From NCBI GenBank assembly GCA_964508055.1, contig CAZDRI010000005.1:9129-73128 (forward strand): 64,000 nucleotides of DNA, written 5' to 3'. This DNA comes from CAZDRI01 sp964508055. Lineage in GTDB: Bacteria > Pseudomonadota > Gammaproteobacteria > PS1 > Pseudothioglobaceae. Below, in pieces: positions 1-8,849 of the stretch (position 1 is the first letter of the stretch; each line of letters begins with the position of its first letter). Below the pieces are notes generated by a model that saw only the letters and a list, made by a program, of their open reading frames with translations, ran no database searches and was not told the origin of the DNA. A program made the position numbers and the translations under genes.

Positions 1-288
1 TACTTCGTCATTAATATCAATAATCCCGTTAGTTGCAATGTCACCTGAAAAATCAGTAGCTATAGGATATTCATCAAGCTTTTTAGCATTATCAACACCT
101 GCTTTATCAATAGTTTTTTCTAAAATATCTCTTATTAGTATTTCTTTTTGGTTTAATTCAGCAACAGCTTGTGCTATTTCATATCTTTTTTGTGCTATTG
201 TTATTATTTCATACACTACTATAGATATTAAGCTAGCTAATAATAGGCTTGTCAATAATTCAATAATAGTAAAGCCATATTGTTTCAA
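1..288 (-). CDS. PilW-like minor prepilin (partial, runs off the left edge)
   Basis: This is the N-terminal 96 residues of a type IV minor pilin. It opens with a short leader (KQYG) followed by FTIIELL, so prepilin peptidase would cut after Gly5, leaving Phe+1 and Glu+5. A hydrophobic helix of about 20 residues follows (TSLLLASLISIVVYEI), as in PilW/MshO-type minor pilins. The only plausible start is TTG at 288-286. It overlaps the TGA stop of the preceding pilin gene (287-285), which implies translational coupling. Together with the PilV-like and FimT-like genes upstream it forms a leftward minor-pilin operon. The rest of the gene lies outside the window, so the exact family (PilW or MshO) cannot be fixed. 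Confidence 0.8.
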   Translation of the reverse strand, partial: MKQYGFTIIELLTSLLLASLISIVVYEIITIAQKRYEIAQAVAELNQKEILIRDILEKTIDKAGVDNAKKLDEYPIATDFSGDIATNGIIDINDEV

Positions 289-767
289 TATGCTATCTCC
301 AGTGAGATATTGTTTTGTTTAGCATCAACATCTTGCCACACCAAAGTGATAATATGTATTGAGCCTATGGAGCAGGTTATATTATCAAGGATATTGCTAT
401 CATTACAACTTATTGTAAGACTTGCATTAGTAAAATTATTATTTATTACTTCATTAAAGTTAGCAAAATCATTTGCTACAATATTACTTATAGTGCAAGT
501 TGTGCTACCATCACATACAGAAATATTAGTATTGTTAGTATTTGTATTATAAAACCCTGATAAAAAAGCCTTACCATCTTTAGTGTACATACTATTTTTT
601 ATATTCTTAAGTAGCATTGTAGCTTTATGTAAATTATTATTTTTGCTGAAATGAATTTCATTAAAACTCATAACTTCTAAAACTCCTATCACTGTAATAG
701 AAAATAATAGCACTGCTACTATAATCTCCATAAAAGTAAAACCTTGCTGTTTATCAGTTACAATCAT
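285..767 (-). CDS. PilV/GspI-like minor prepilin
   Basis: Type IV pilus minor pilin of about 160 residues. The leader ends in DKQQG, followed by FTFMEIIVAVLLFS, giving a prepilin peptidase site after Gly9 with Glu+5 and a hydrophobic N-terminal helix. Four cysteines lie in the C-terminal half. The start at 767 (M-I-V-T-D) gives a leader of normal length; an ATG six bases upstream at 773 is equally possible. Both lie inside the 3' end of the upstream FimT-like gene, so the genes overlap by about 14-20 bases. The reading frame is open further upstream to 854, but that would put a very long extension before the leader. Assignment to PilV rests on the prepilin motif and gene order. Confidence 0.82.
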   Translation of the reverse strand: MIVTDKQQGFTFMEIIVAVLLFSITVIGVLEVMSFNEIHFSKNNNLHKATMLLKNIKNSMYTKDGKAFLSGFYNTNTNNTNISVCDGSTTCTISNIVANDFANFNEVINNNFTNASLTISCNDSNILDNITCSIGSIHIITLVWQDVDAKQNNISLEIAY

Positions 768-1278
768 ATCCATCTTGGTTAATATAAAATCTGCCATCTC
801 TATAAAAAGTAACGCCTCTACCAACGCCTTGATTTGGTTGCATACAAATATCAAAAGTATTATTAATAGCTCCTACTATATTACCACTAGGCTTAAAAAT
901 AATATTAGTTACATTTGTTCCAAAAGTAATTGATACATTTTCAGTTTCAATAGTTTCGTCTAACAATATCTCTTCATTAATATCATAATTTTTATTAGAA
1001 TTAACATCAGCGAAAATAAGCCAATTTTTTGTCCAATCATTAGTTGCACTACCGCAATCATCTCCATCTTTTATACAAAACACAACTTTTACATTATTTT
1101 GAATAGCGTGAACTCTAGCTAAATACATGGCTTGCATTACTGAATGAGTAGCTGTTTTTACTGCTGCAACAGTGCTATTACCACCAAAAAGCACCATCAT
1201 ATAAATAATAGTAATAATAGCAAGAGCTATTAAAGTTTCAAATAATGAAAAGCCGTTATTTTTAGTTTTTTGTGGCAT
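754..1278 (-). CDS. GspH/FimT-family pseudopilin
   Basis: Minor pilin of 174 residues with leader MPQKTKNNG followed by FSLFETLIALAIITII, so cleavage after Gly9 and Glu+5. The rest fits the GspH/FimT fold: an N-terminal helix continuing into a region with HSVMQAMYLARVHAIQNN, then beta-rich sequence with paired cysteines (FCIKDGDDC) and a Gly-rich end. Proteins of this family prime pilus assembly as part of the minor-pilin tip complex. It is the first gene of the leftward minor-pilin operon. Its ATG is only 28 bases from the rightward pilT-like start, so both promoters must lie in or overlap these coding regions. Confidence 0.85.
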   Translation of the reverse strand: MPQKTKNNGFSLFETLIALAIITIIYMMVLFGGNSTVAAVKTATHSVMQAMYLARVHAIQNNVKVVFCIKDGDDCGSATNDWTKNWLIFADVNSNKNYDINEEILLDETIETENVSITFGTNVTNIIFKPSGNIVGAINNTFDICMQPNQGVGRGVTFYRDGRFYINQDGYDCN

Positions 1279-1306
1279 AATTTTTAATTTAATTATAAAT
1301 CAGAGT

Positions 1307-2308
1307 ATGTTACAAACAAAATTATTATCATATTGTTGTGATTACAATTTATCAGACATTCATATATGCAGCAATAAACCAGTAGCAGTAAGAGTAAATG
1401 GTGATATAGAAATTATTGATAATGATGTTATAGCCAAAGAAGAAATAATTAGTTTTTTAGAAAAAAAACTAGCCCCAGAATTTTTAGAGAAGTTTATGAT
1501 TTATCATAATTTAGACTTTGCTCTAAAAATAGAAAACTTAAGGTTTAGAGTAAATATTATGCAGGCAATGGGCGAAATTGCGTTGGTGTTTAGGCTTATC
1601 AATTCTGAAGTTATGTCTTTAGCTGAACTTAATTTGCCTGATGTTATAGAAAAGGCGATTTATTTTAAAAGTGGTCTAGTATTAATAACCGGTGAGACTG
1701 GGTCGGGCAAGTCAACTACATTAACAACAATTATTGATTTAATAAATAGTAGTCGCAAAGCACATATCCTAACAATAGAAGACCCTATTGAATATGTACA
1801 TAAAAATAAAAATTGTATTGTAAACCAAAGGGAGATAGGAAAAGATTGCACCTCATTTGCAATTGCTCTTAGAGGTGCATTAAGACAAGACCCAGATATA
1901 ATATTATTAGGAGAAATGCGAGATTATGAAACTATTTCTCTTGCATTAACAGCAGCAGAGACAGGACATTTGGTTTTTGCAACTCTACATACTAATGGAG
2001 CAGCATCAACTATTAACCGTATTATAGATGTATTCCCAAAAGAGCAACAAGAGCAAGCAAAAATACAATTATCACAATCTTTACAGATGACAATAACCCA
2101 ACAATTACATAAAACTATTGATAATAAATCTAGGATTCCAAGCATAGAACTTATGCTATGTACCCCTGCAATCAGGAATTTAATAAGGGAAAATAAAACC
2201 CAACAAATAGAGTCGGTTTTACAAACAGGAGGAGAATATGGAATGATTACTATGGCAAAATCTATTGAAAGTCTAATCAATAAAGGAAAGATTAATTGGC
2301 AAATATGA
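1307..2308 (+). CDS. pilT: PilT-family type IV pilus retraction ATPase
   Basis: Cytoplasmic hexameric ATPase that would depolymerise the pilus. Length (333 aa) is typical of PilT. The Walker A motif GETGSGKST is at residues 129-137. The Asp box (ILTIEDPIEY) is at about 154-163, Walker B (DPDIILLGEMRD) at 195-206, and the His box (HLVFATLHTN) at 221-230. The PilT-specific AIRNLIRE motif at 288-295 separates it from the PilB/MshE extension ATPases, and there is no zinc-binding CxxC pair. It stands at the head of the rightward pilus cluster, divergent from the minor pilins. A PilU identity is less likely because the AIRNLIRE motif is intact. Confidence 0.9.
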   Translation: MLQTKLLSYCCDYNLSDIHICSNKPVAVRVNGDIEIIDNDVIAKEEIISFLEKKLAPEFLEKFMIYHNLDFALKIENLRFRVNIMQAMGEIALVFRLINSEVMSLAELNLPDVIEKAIYFKSGLVLITGETGSGKSTTLTTIIDLINSSRKAHILTIEDPIEYVHKNKNCIVNQREIGKDCTSFAIALRGALRQDPDIILLGEMRDYETISLALTAAETGHLVFATLHTNGAASTINRIIDVFPKEQQEQAKIQLSQSLQMTITQQLHKTIDNKSRIPSIELMLCTPAIRNLIRENKTQQIESVLQTGGEYGMITMAKSIESLINKGKINWQI

Positions 2309-2366
2309 TAAAATTTGTTATCTTTATTTATTTTTGGCTATTTTAAAGTATTAACACCATAACACT

Positions 2367-2831
2367 ATGATAAAGCAACGAGGATTTAGTTTGTTAGAAT
2401 TACTAGTAGTTGTAGCTATTATTGGAATATTATCTGCTGTTGCAACTATAAGTTATCAAAACTATACCACAACATCTCAAGAAAAAGTTGCTACTGCAAA
2501 CTATCAAAGTGTAGTGCAATACACCTTAACTGTAGGTCAGCTTATATCTTCAGGATTAGATACAAGCGGAGGTCTTAATAATATTACATCTAATTCTAAT
2601 GATGAAGCTATTTTAATTGCAATTAAAAATGAACTTGAAAGTCAGGTAGGTAATCCTTATAACTCAGAAGCCACAGATACTATTAGGGTTTCTACTTCAC
2701 TATGTAGCAATAATTGTAAAGGAATAATTTTACTTGATGCTGAAACTTCTGGCGATGCTACTATTACTATTCACGGCTATATAAATAGTGAAAATACAGT
2801 TCAGATGTCTAGGACTATTACTATTAAATAA
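2367..2831 (+). CDS. Major type IV pilin (PilA/MshA-like)
   Basis: Prepilin of 154 residues. A very short leader (MIKQRG) precedes FSLLELLVVVAIIGILSAVA, the near-consensus type IVa N-terminal helix, with cleavage after Gly6 and Glu+5. Only two cysteines (C113 and C117, in SLCSNNC) are present; they could close a very small D-region loop. The canonical N-terminus, the gene's position between pilT and the assembly genes, and the terminator-like hairpin right after it suggest this is the abundant structural subunit. No clear Shine-Dalgarno precedes the ATG, which is odd for a highly expressed protein. Major versus minor status is inferred. Confidence 0.85.
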   Translation: MIKQRGFSLLELLVVVAIIGILSAVATISYQNYTTTSQEKVATANYQSVVQYTLTVGQLISSGLDTSGGLNNITSNSNDEAILIAIKNELESQVGNPYNSEATDTIRVSTSLCSNNCKGIILLDAETSGDATITIHGYINSENTVQMSRTITIK

Positions 2832-2852
2832 TAAGTAGAGATTAAAATTTTG

Positions 2853-2880
2853 AAAGGGTTAAGCAAAATTTAGCCTTTTT
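2853..2880 (+). terminator. Intrinsic terminator between pilin and mshI
   Basis: A 10-bp stem (with two G-U pairs) is formed by 2853-2862 and 2870-2879 around the 7-base loop GCAAAAT. The right arm merges with a T5 run at 2876-2880. The next gene's ATG starts directly at 2881. This looks like a partial terminator or attenuator separating the abundant pilin transcript from the assembly genes downstream. Confidence 0.65.
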
Positions 2881-4473
2881 ATGGTAATGAAAATAAAATT
2901 TTTATCTAAATTTAAAAGGCAAGCATTACTAAGCATAGCTTTTGAGCAACAAGGAGTGTATGTTGCTAAAAGGAGCCTTGCTAAAACAATAAGTCTTATA
3001 GATTATGTAGAGTGGGACATAGCTAAAAAGCCTAATATAAATAATTTTGATACTTATTCTGCAGCACTTAATCAGATAGTTAGTCGTAACCCATTTTTAA
3101 AAGAAAGCTATTGTGTAATGTCCCTACCAAGTTCTATATTTAAACTTTATTCATTTGAAATGCCCCATATGAGTAACCACGAAATTAAATATAGTATTGA
3201 TATAGACGAAGTTTCTTTTTGGAAGGAGTTTTGCCCAGAATTAGTCGCTGACGCAGAAGAACATAAATTAGCTTATTATAAAATTTTTGATAATAAATTA
3301 GATAATACTATGTATGTTGTCTTATCGGTTGTGGATAAAAATATTATTGACACATATAAAAATATCTGTCAACAGTTATCTCTAATCCCTCTTCTAATTA
3401 CTGATAGTCATTTTTTAATATGGGAATATTTAAGACAACATGCGCCAAAAACAAAAACCTGGCATTTTTTAGACCTTGAGATTGATAAATTATCTGTTCA
3501 CAGTATTTTTGAAAATTCACATTTTGTCCAAGCATTAGATATAAATAAAGATGATAAAAACTTATTAGAAAACCTAAAAATGGGGAAAGATATTGATATG
3601 TACTTGCTTGAAGGTGTATTTGATAGGCTTTTAACTCAAAATAATGCACTTATAAATTCATTAGAAAAAAACATCAATAAAAACCAAACTTCTATTAAGA
3701 ATGATGTTTATTTTTATTCTAGTATTAAAGCTCAAAAGTATTCAATTGCAATTATTAAAGCCTCAGAAGGGTATAGTAAAAAAATAAAATATATGCCTAA
3801 AGAAGAGTTTAGCAATGAAATAAAAAAAAGTGTAGCAGGTATAAAAAACAAAAATGGATTAGCTGCTGTTTTAGGGGGAGCTTTTTATGGATTTTCAATA
3901 TTTGAGAGAAATGAATTAAATAATTTAAATTTTATAACTTATTTAAATAAGCTAAAAAAAAATTTATATATTGATGCAAGTCAGTTAATTTTTAAAATAG
4001 TGCTTTTTATTTTAATTCTTATATCTGGCATTCATATAGCGCTTTTGGCTCCAAAAGTTTTATTTAATGACATTAGATTAGAAAATTTTGACAAAATCAA
4101 ACAGCAATTATCATTAAAGCAAGATGCTCAATTAAATACAAATTTAAGTATAAAAATAAGCGAAAATAGACAAGCGCAAATTAGAGAAATTAAAAATAGC
4201 GAGGCAACTTATCAAAAATTTGTTATGAGTTTTAATTCCTTAGTTCCAGATAATATGGCTATAGAGTCAATATTTTATGATAGCAATAAAAACAACATTA
4301 GTATTAAAGCCAGCGTTATAAATAACAAATCTATTGAGTATTTGTTGTTAGCTCTACGCAAACAACCGTATGTAGAGAAAGTAATATTAGGCAAATTGAG
4401 TGTTGTGACAGACCAAAGTATGAGCTTAACAAACTTTGATGTTCTTATCGTATTAAAAAACATTAATAAATGA
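2881..4473 (+). CDS. MshI-like PilM/PilN-type pilus assembly protein
   Basis: Protein of 530 residues that combines two functions usually split between PilM and PilN. Residues 1 to about 360 resemble the actin-like cytoplasmic PilM/MshI domain. A single membrane span (IVLFILILISGIHIALLA) lies around 368-392. A periplasmic PilN-like part follows, with a coiled-coil stretch and a ferredoxin-like end. Such proteins link the cytoplasmic motor to the periplasmic alignment complex. The start is either 2881 (MVMKIKF) or 2887 (MKIKF); neither has a visible ribosome site because the T-run of the terminator hairpin abuts it. It overlaps the next gene by 4 bases (ATGA). MshI naming rests on position and architecture. 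Confidence 0.72.
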   Translation: MVMKIKFLSKFKRQALLSIAFEQQGVYVAKRSLAKTISLIDYVEWDIAKKPNINNFDTYSAALNQIVSRNPFLKESYCVMSLPSSIFKLYSFEMPHMSNHEIKYSIDIDEVSFWKEFCPELVADAEEHKLAYYKIFDNKLDNTMYVVLSVVDKNIIDTYKNICQQLSLIPLLITDSHFLIWEYLRQHAPKTKTWHFLDLEIDKLSVHSIFENSHFVQALDINKDDKNLLENLKMGKDIDMYLLEGVFDRLLTQNNALINSLEKNINKNQTSIKNDVYFYSSIKAQKYSIAIIKASEGYSKKIKYMPKEEFSNEIKKSVAGIKNKNGLAAVLGGAFYGFSIFERNELNNLNFITYLNKLKKNLYIDASQLIFKIVLFILILISGIHIALLAPKVLFNDIRLENFDKIKQQLSLKQDAQLNTNLSIKISENRQAQIREIKNSEATYQKFVMSFNSLVPDNMAIESIFYDSNKNNISIKASVINNKSIEYLLLALRKQPYVEKVILGKLSVVTDQSMSLTNFDVLIVLKNINK

Positions 4474-5132
4474 AAGACTATCTGAAAATAATAATATTTG
4501 CAGTCCAAATCATTATAGTTTTAATATTCTGGTATGTAGCTATTAATGTTTGGGTTCAACCAAAAATTATAGAAAATAATAGAAAGGCTGTTGAACTTAT
4601 CAATAATAAGAAAAAATTAATGAATATAGATTTTAACAATAAACTATCTGTAAAAAAGAAGCAAAATATTGAAAAAATACTAACTAATAGTAATGCAAAC
4701 TTAGCAAAAAATTTGCAGTCAATACAGCTGTATATCATAAAATTAGCAGAAGATAATAATTTAAAAAACATATATACAGGAGAGAAAATTACGGATAAAA
4801 AAACTAATAAATTAAAATATAATTACAGTGAAAAAATAATTAAATCGCAATTATCAGGAAATTATTATCAGTATTGGAGTTTTAGAAAACAACTTTCAAA
4901 ATTAAAAACTCTGTATAAAACTATTTATGAAAAAATCAGTAAAGATAAAAATGGTCAATTATTAATAGATATGGAAATTTTGATTTTAATAAACAAAAAA
5001 GGCATACAAATTACCTATTTCATTTTCGCAGGGTTGTTAGGGTTATTTTTTAGTTTAGTGGGGTTTTATTCGTTACACGAAGAAATTCTATGGAATTACA
5101 ACATCTTATTATTCAATCCGTTACTATTGTTG
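4470..5132 (+). CDS. MshJ/PilO-like pilus assembly protein, 3' end uncertain (assembly gap)
   Basis: Starts at an ATG overlapping the mshI stop. It has an N-terminal membrane anchor (about residues 5-26), a charged helical region and an alpha/beta periplasmic part, as in MshJ/PilO. The expected end of such a protein is near LLIDMEILILI, about nucleotide 4990-5005. The frame then runs on into a hydrophobic segment (FAGLLGLFFSLVGF ... WNYNILLFNPLLLL) and reaches the 10-N gap. That tail does not look like MshJ and may be a chimeric contig end. The true stop codon is therefore not visible; only about 4470-5000 should be trusted. Confidence 0.6.
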
Positions 5133-5142
5133 NNNNNNNNNN
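5133..5142. other. Assembly gap (10 N)
   Basis: Ten undetermined bases join two contigs inside the pilus operon, between the MshJ-like and MshK-like genes. The real gap length is unknown, and the bases just left of it appear not to belong to this locus. Confidence 0.99.
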
Positions 5143-5152
5143 AAGAGCATAT

Positions 5153-5557
5153 ATGAAAAAATTTATAACTATAACTTTATTACTACTATTAATTAATAGT
5201 AATTTATTTTCTTATGAAAAGGTAGAAAATGTTAAAAACATTTTTAAAGATATATCAAAAAGCGTAACTAAAAACAAAGCTAAAATTAACAAAGAAAAAC
5301 CTATAAATGTAAAAAATAAAAATAATTATGTAAAACTAACTGCTTCAAAATTAAGTGACTTAGTAGTAATAGGCATAGCTACAAATCATAAAACAAATAA
5401 AAGTATTGCTATTTTAGCTATCAAAAATAATTTAAATAGTGAACAAAGAATAGTGTTAGAAAATGATTATATAAAACCAAATGTAGTAGTGAAAAAAATA
5501 GCTAATAATAAAGTAACAGTTTTAGACAAAGGTAAAGAAATTTTAATAGGATTTTGA
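5153..5557 (+). CDS. MshK/PilP-like periplasmic pilus assembly protein
   Basis: Small protein (134 aa) with an N-terminal signal sequence or anchor (MKKFITITLLLLLINSNLFS) and a Lys-rich linker. The C-terminal domain, from about residue 60, has the beta-strand pattern of PilP/GspC homology regions: LVVIGIATNHKTNKSIAIL, an ENDYIKPNVVVKKI segment and a final VTVLDKGKEILI. In MSHA and T4P systems this protein links the inner-membrane PilN/O-type complex to the secretin. AAGAG lies a few bases before the ATG and right after the gap. The next gene, the secretin, follows after 11 bases. Sequence conservation is weak, so the call leans on position. Confidence 0.6.
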   Translation: MKKFITITLLLLLINSNLFSYEKVENVKNIFKDISKSVTKNKAKINKEKPINVKNKNNYVKLTASKLSDLVVIGIATNHKTNKSIAILAIKNNLNSEQRIVLENDYIKPNVVVKKIANNKVTVLDKGKEILIGF

Positions 5558-5568
5558 TGAGAGTTTAA

Positions 5569-7068
5569 ATGAAGAAAATTATATTAATTAAGATTATGGG
5601 GGCTATATTGTTAATTTCTTGTCATAATCAAGAAGTTGAAAAAAACTTAATACAAGATGTTAAAAATAGAGATATTCAAATAGATAAAGATTTAGCTAAG
5701 AGATGGCAAACTCAAAGAGCCATTGATAATATTACTAAAGCTAATAACCTTAAAAATGCGGTTAAAAGAGAGCAAATCCATAAAAGCCAGCTATTAAAAC
5801 AAAATGTAAAATTAGATATTTTAAATTTTAAAGATGAAATTTCTTTGGAATTTAATAAGGTTGATATCAAACAAACTTTAAGGTCACTATTAAGATTACA
5901 AAATAAAGATGTTACTTTTGATGATAGTGTTAGCGATAAAAAAATATCTATATCATTTAAAAACATTCCTTGGATTGATGCTTTCAAAACTATACTTAAT
6001 AATAACAATTTAGTATTAGACCCTAATTCAAATAAAATAATATCTATTCATACCCAACAAAGCTTTAGTAAACTTTTACAATATGAGCAAAATCAACTTT
6101 TAGAAAAGATAAATAACCGTATCAAAGTCCAAAAGATAGAAAATACTAAAAAAACCTTAAATGAAGCTATCCAATTTGATAAATTCAATGTTTTTTATGC
6201 AGATATTAAACAATTGTCTAGTCAAATTAAAACAATGTTTGCTGCCGAGTATATGACAGAAAACCAACCAATTATTGCTATAGATCAGTTTTCTAATTCT
6301 TTACTTATAAGAGGTAGTAAGTCCCAGCTTGACATTGCAGATAAGCTTATTAAGACTTTAGATGTAAAAGACAAGCAAGTTTTAATTGAAGTTATCATAG
6401 TCGCTGTTGGTAATGATTTTGATTTTCAATTAGGCTCACAATTAAGCCTACTAAGTAATAATGTTAGGCAAATATCTGAAGATGGGACAGTTTCTAATGA
6501 AAATAATAAATTTAAATCAAATTTAGGGTTAGGTAATAATGTAAGCATTTCAGTTATTGAAAATATTGGTTTAGGTCAATTAAAAATTGCACTTGATGCT
6601 TTAGAAAGAAAAGAAATATCAAGAACTTTATCTAATCCAAAAGTATTAGCAAAAAACAATAAAGCTGCAACATTTATCCAAGGCACTCAATTTCAAATAA
6701 CAACAACTACAACTACAAGTGATGGAGTTATACATAAAAATATTGAATATAAAGATGCCAACCTGCAAGTAAAAATAACACCTAAGATATCCCCTGATGG
6801 CTTTGTGTTGATGGATATTTCAGTAACAAACGATGAATTAAAACCTGACGGTGTTACTATTGATAAGATGCAAATAAATACATCTTTATTAGTTGAGAAT
6901 AATAAGATAGCTTCAATAGGCGGACTGTTTTTATCAAAACAATCTAATGTAAGTAGCAAGACACCTTTGTTTGGAGACATTCCTATCTTAGGAAATTTAT
7001 TTAAGCAAAAGAAAACTGAAGATAACCAAAGTGAATTATTAGTGTTTATTTCACCTAAGATTTTATAA
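5569..7068 (+). CDS. MshL/PilQ-type outer-membrane secretin (lipoprotein)
   Basis: Forms the outer-membrane channel for the pilus. The signal peptide ends in a lipobox (LLISC, Cys18), so the protein is lipid-anchored. An STN/secretin N-terminal domain at about 80-160 (LEFNKVDIKQTLRSLL ... NLVLDPNSNKIISI) is followed by an N-domain (FNVFYADIKQLSSQI). The C-terminal secretin domain carries SNPKVLAKNNKAATF, ASIGGLF and PLFGDIPILGNLF, ending in SELLVFISPKIL. The length (499 aa) and lipid anchor suit MshL better than PilQ, which is usually longer and carries AMIN domains. It lies 3 bases before the ATPase gene. Confidence 0.85.
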   Translation: MKKIILIKIMGAILLISCHNQEVEKNLIQDVKNRDIQIDKDLAKRWQTQRAIDNITKANNLKNAVKREQIHKSQLLKQNVKLDILNFKDEISLEFNKVDIKQTLRSLLRLQNKDVTFDDSVSDKKISISFKNIPWIDAFKTILNNNNLVLDPNSNKIISIHTQQSFSKLLQYEQNQLLEKINNRIKVQKIENTKKTLNEAIQFDKFNVFYADIKQLSSQIKTMFAAEYMTENQPIIAIDQFSNSLLIRGSKSQLDIADKLIKTLDVKDKQVLIEVIIVAVGNDFDFQLGSQLSLLSNNVRQISEDGTVSNENNKFKSNLGLGNNVSISVIENIGLGQLKIALDALERKEISRTLSNPKVLAKNNKAATFIQGTQFQITTTTTTSDGVIHKNIEYKDANLQVKITPKISPDGFVLMDISVTNDELKPDGVTIDKMQINTSLLVENNKIASIGGLFLSKQSNVSSKTPLFGDIPILGNLFKQKKTEDNQSELLVFISPKIL

Positions 7069-7070
7069 TT

Positions 7071-8849
7071 ATGTATGAAATAAGCCTTGATGTATCTAAA
7101 AAATTAACTGAGCTTTTATTATTAAATAATCTTATTACTAAAGAGCAGTTAGACAAGATTACTGCCAAAGAAAATAATACTCATAACGGCTATATTCATA
7201 ATATAGTTAATAATGGCTATTGTTCTGAAAAAGAGATACTTGAGGTTTTGGCAAAATACTATGCATTACAACATGTTATTTTAAACTCTTCAGTTATTGA
7301 AGAAAAAGCTTTTAAGACTCTTGAAAAAAGATTTATTATTGAAAACCAAATAATACCTTTTGCTATAAGCTCTAATATTGTTGATAAAAAAATAACTGAT
7401 ACACTTAAAGTAGCCATTATTGACCCATCTAAAATTATTATTAAGCAAAAGATTGAAACAATTGTTGGTATTAAAGTTGAATTTTATTTGACTAACCTAA
7501 GCTCTTTTGAATATGTTTTTAGTAAAAAAAATCTTAATTTTAAAAATGAAAGCTTAAATGAAAAGGAAAGGATTAAAAAACTCCTACAAATGGAGCAACT
7601 TAGGGAGAGAAATGCTGAGAGGTTTAAATCAAAAGAGGAAATATCAGAGGAGAATTTAGTAAATAATCCAGTAATATTATTTGTTGATGATTTATTAAAA
7701 AAAGCGTATAGCTTAAATGCAAGTGATATACATATAGAGCCATATAAAATCACATCAAGAATAAGGTTTAGAATTGATGGTCTTTTATACACCCAATATT
7801 CTTACTACTCCTTTGTTAACCAAAATTTTAACGCTATTATTACTAGACTTAAACTATTGGCAAATTGTGATATATCCGAGCATAGACTACCCCAAGATGG
7901 AGGGTTGATATTTTTAGATGATGACAATAATGAGGTTGATGTAAGGCTTTCAGTCCTACCTTCAAAATATGGTGAAAGAATAGTATTAAGATTAATTTCC
8001 AAAGCAACTAGTTTTTCAATAGATGAAATTGGTCTTAATAAAGAGGAAAAAATTAACTTTATAAAAGCAATTGAATCGCCGCAAGGTATGGTATTAGTAA
8101 CAGGACCGACAGGTTCAGGCAAATCTACCACACTATATGCAGCATTAAGATATATCAATAGAGAAAATATTAATATTTTAACTGTAGAAGACCCTATTGA
8201 ACACTACTTGGAAGGGGTAGGGCAAGTTCAAGTTAATGAAAATATTGGGCTTGGGTTTGCTGATGTTTTGCGTTCTTTTTTACGCCAAGACCCAGAAGTT
8301 ATTTTAGTAGGAGAAATTCGTGATAAAGAAACAGTAGATGTGGCTTTAAAAGCAGCTTTTACTGGTCATTTGGTATTTAGCACTCTTCATACTAATGATG
8401 CAATTAGTACAATTATGCGGCTTTTAAATATGGGCATAGCTAAATTTATGATTACATCAGCCATATCACTTATAATCGCTCAAAGGCTAATAAGAAAAAA
8501 TTGTCCAATATGTATTAAAGAAGATGAAAATATTGGAAAAGACTTATTATTATCATTTGGCTTTTCAAATGAAGAAAGTGAAACTGTAATTACTAAAAAA
8601 AGTAAAGGCTGTCCAAAATGCAGGAATACCGGCTTTAGAGGTAGACAAGGAATATATGAAATGCTAGCCATTAATTCTCAAATAGAAAATGCAATTATCA
8701 CCGACAAAAGCGAGGCAGAGATTTTGTCTATATCTAAGGAAAATGGTTTTAAAAGCATGCATGAACAAGGCAGGAACTTAATAAAGCAAGGTATTTTATG
8801 TGTTGAAGAATACCAAAGAACATTGATGGCTAATTATGGCAATATATAA
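7071..8849 (+). CDS. MshE/PilB-type pilus extension ATPase
   Basis: Hexameric GspE-family motor that drives pilin polymerisation. The N-terminal MshEN-like domain (about 1-160; KKLTELLLLNNLITKEQLDKI, then a long helical linker) is followed by the catalytic core. Walker A GPTGSGKST is at 345-353; the ILTVEDPIEH, DPEVILVGEIRD and STLHTND boxes are all intact. A zinc-binding pair of CxxC motifs (C478/C481 and C514/C517) precedes GRQGIYEML, which is diagnostic of GspE/PilB/MshE and absent from PilT. MshEN domains in some relatives bind cyclic di-GMP; whether this one does cannot be read here. It overlaps the following mshG by 14 bases. Confidence 0.88.
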   Translation: MYEISLDVSKKLTELLLLNNLITKEQLDKITAKENNTHNGYIHNIVNNGYCSEKEILEVLAKYYALQHVILNSSVIEEKAFKTLEKRFIIENQIIPFAISSNIVDKKITDTLKVAIIDPSKIIIKQKIETIVGIKVEFYLTNLSSFEYVFSKKNLNFKNESLNEKERIKKLLQMEQLRERNAERFKSKEEISEENLVNNPVILFVDDLLKKAYSLNASDIHIEPYKITSRIRFRIDGLLYTQYSYYSFVNQNFNAIITRLKLLANCDISEHRLPQDGGLIFLDDDNNEVDVRLSVLPSKYGERIVLRLISKATSFSIDEIGLNKEEKINFIKAIESPQGMVLVTGPTGSGKSTTLYAALRYINRENINILTVEDPIEHYLEGVGQVQVNENIGLGFADVLRSFLRQDPEVILVGEIRDKETVDVALKAAFTGHLVFSTLHTNDAISTIMRLLNMGIAKFMITSAISLIIAQRLIRKNCPICIKEDENIGKDLLLSFGFSNEESETVITKKSKGCPKCRNTGFRGRQGIYEMLAINSQIENAIITDKSEAEILSISKENGFKSMHEQGRNLIKQGILCVEEYQRTLMANYGNI

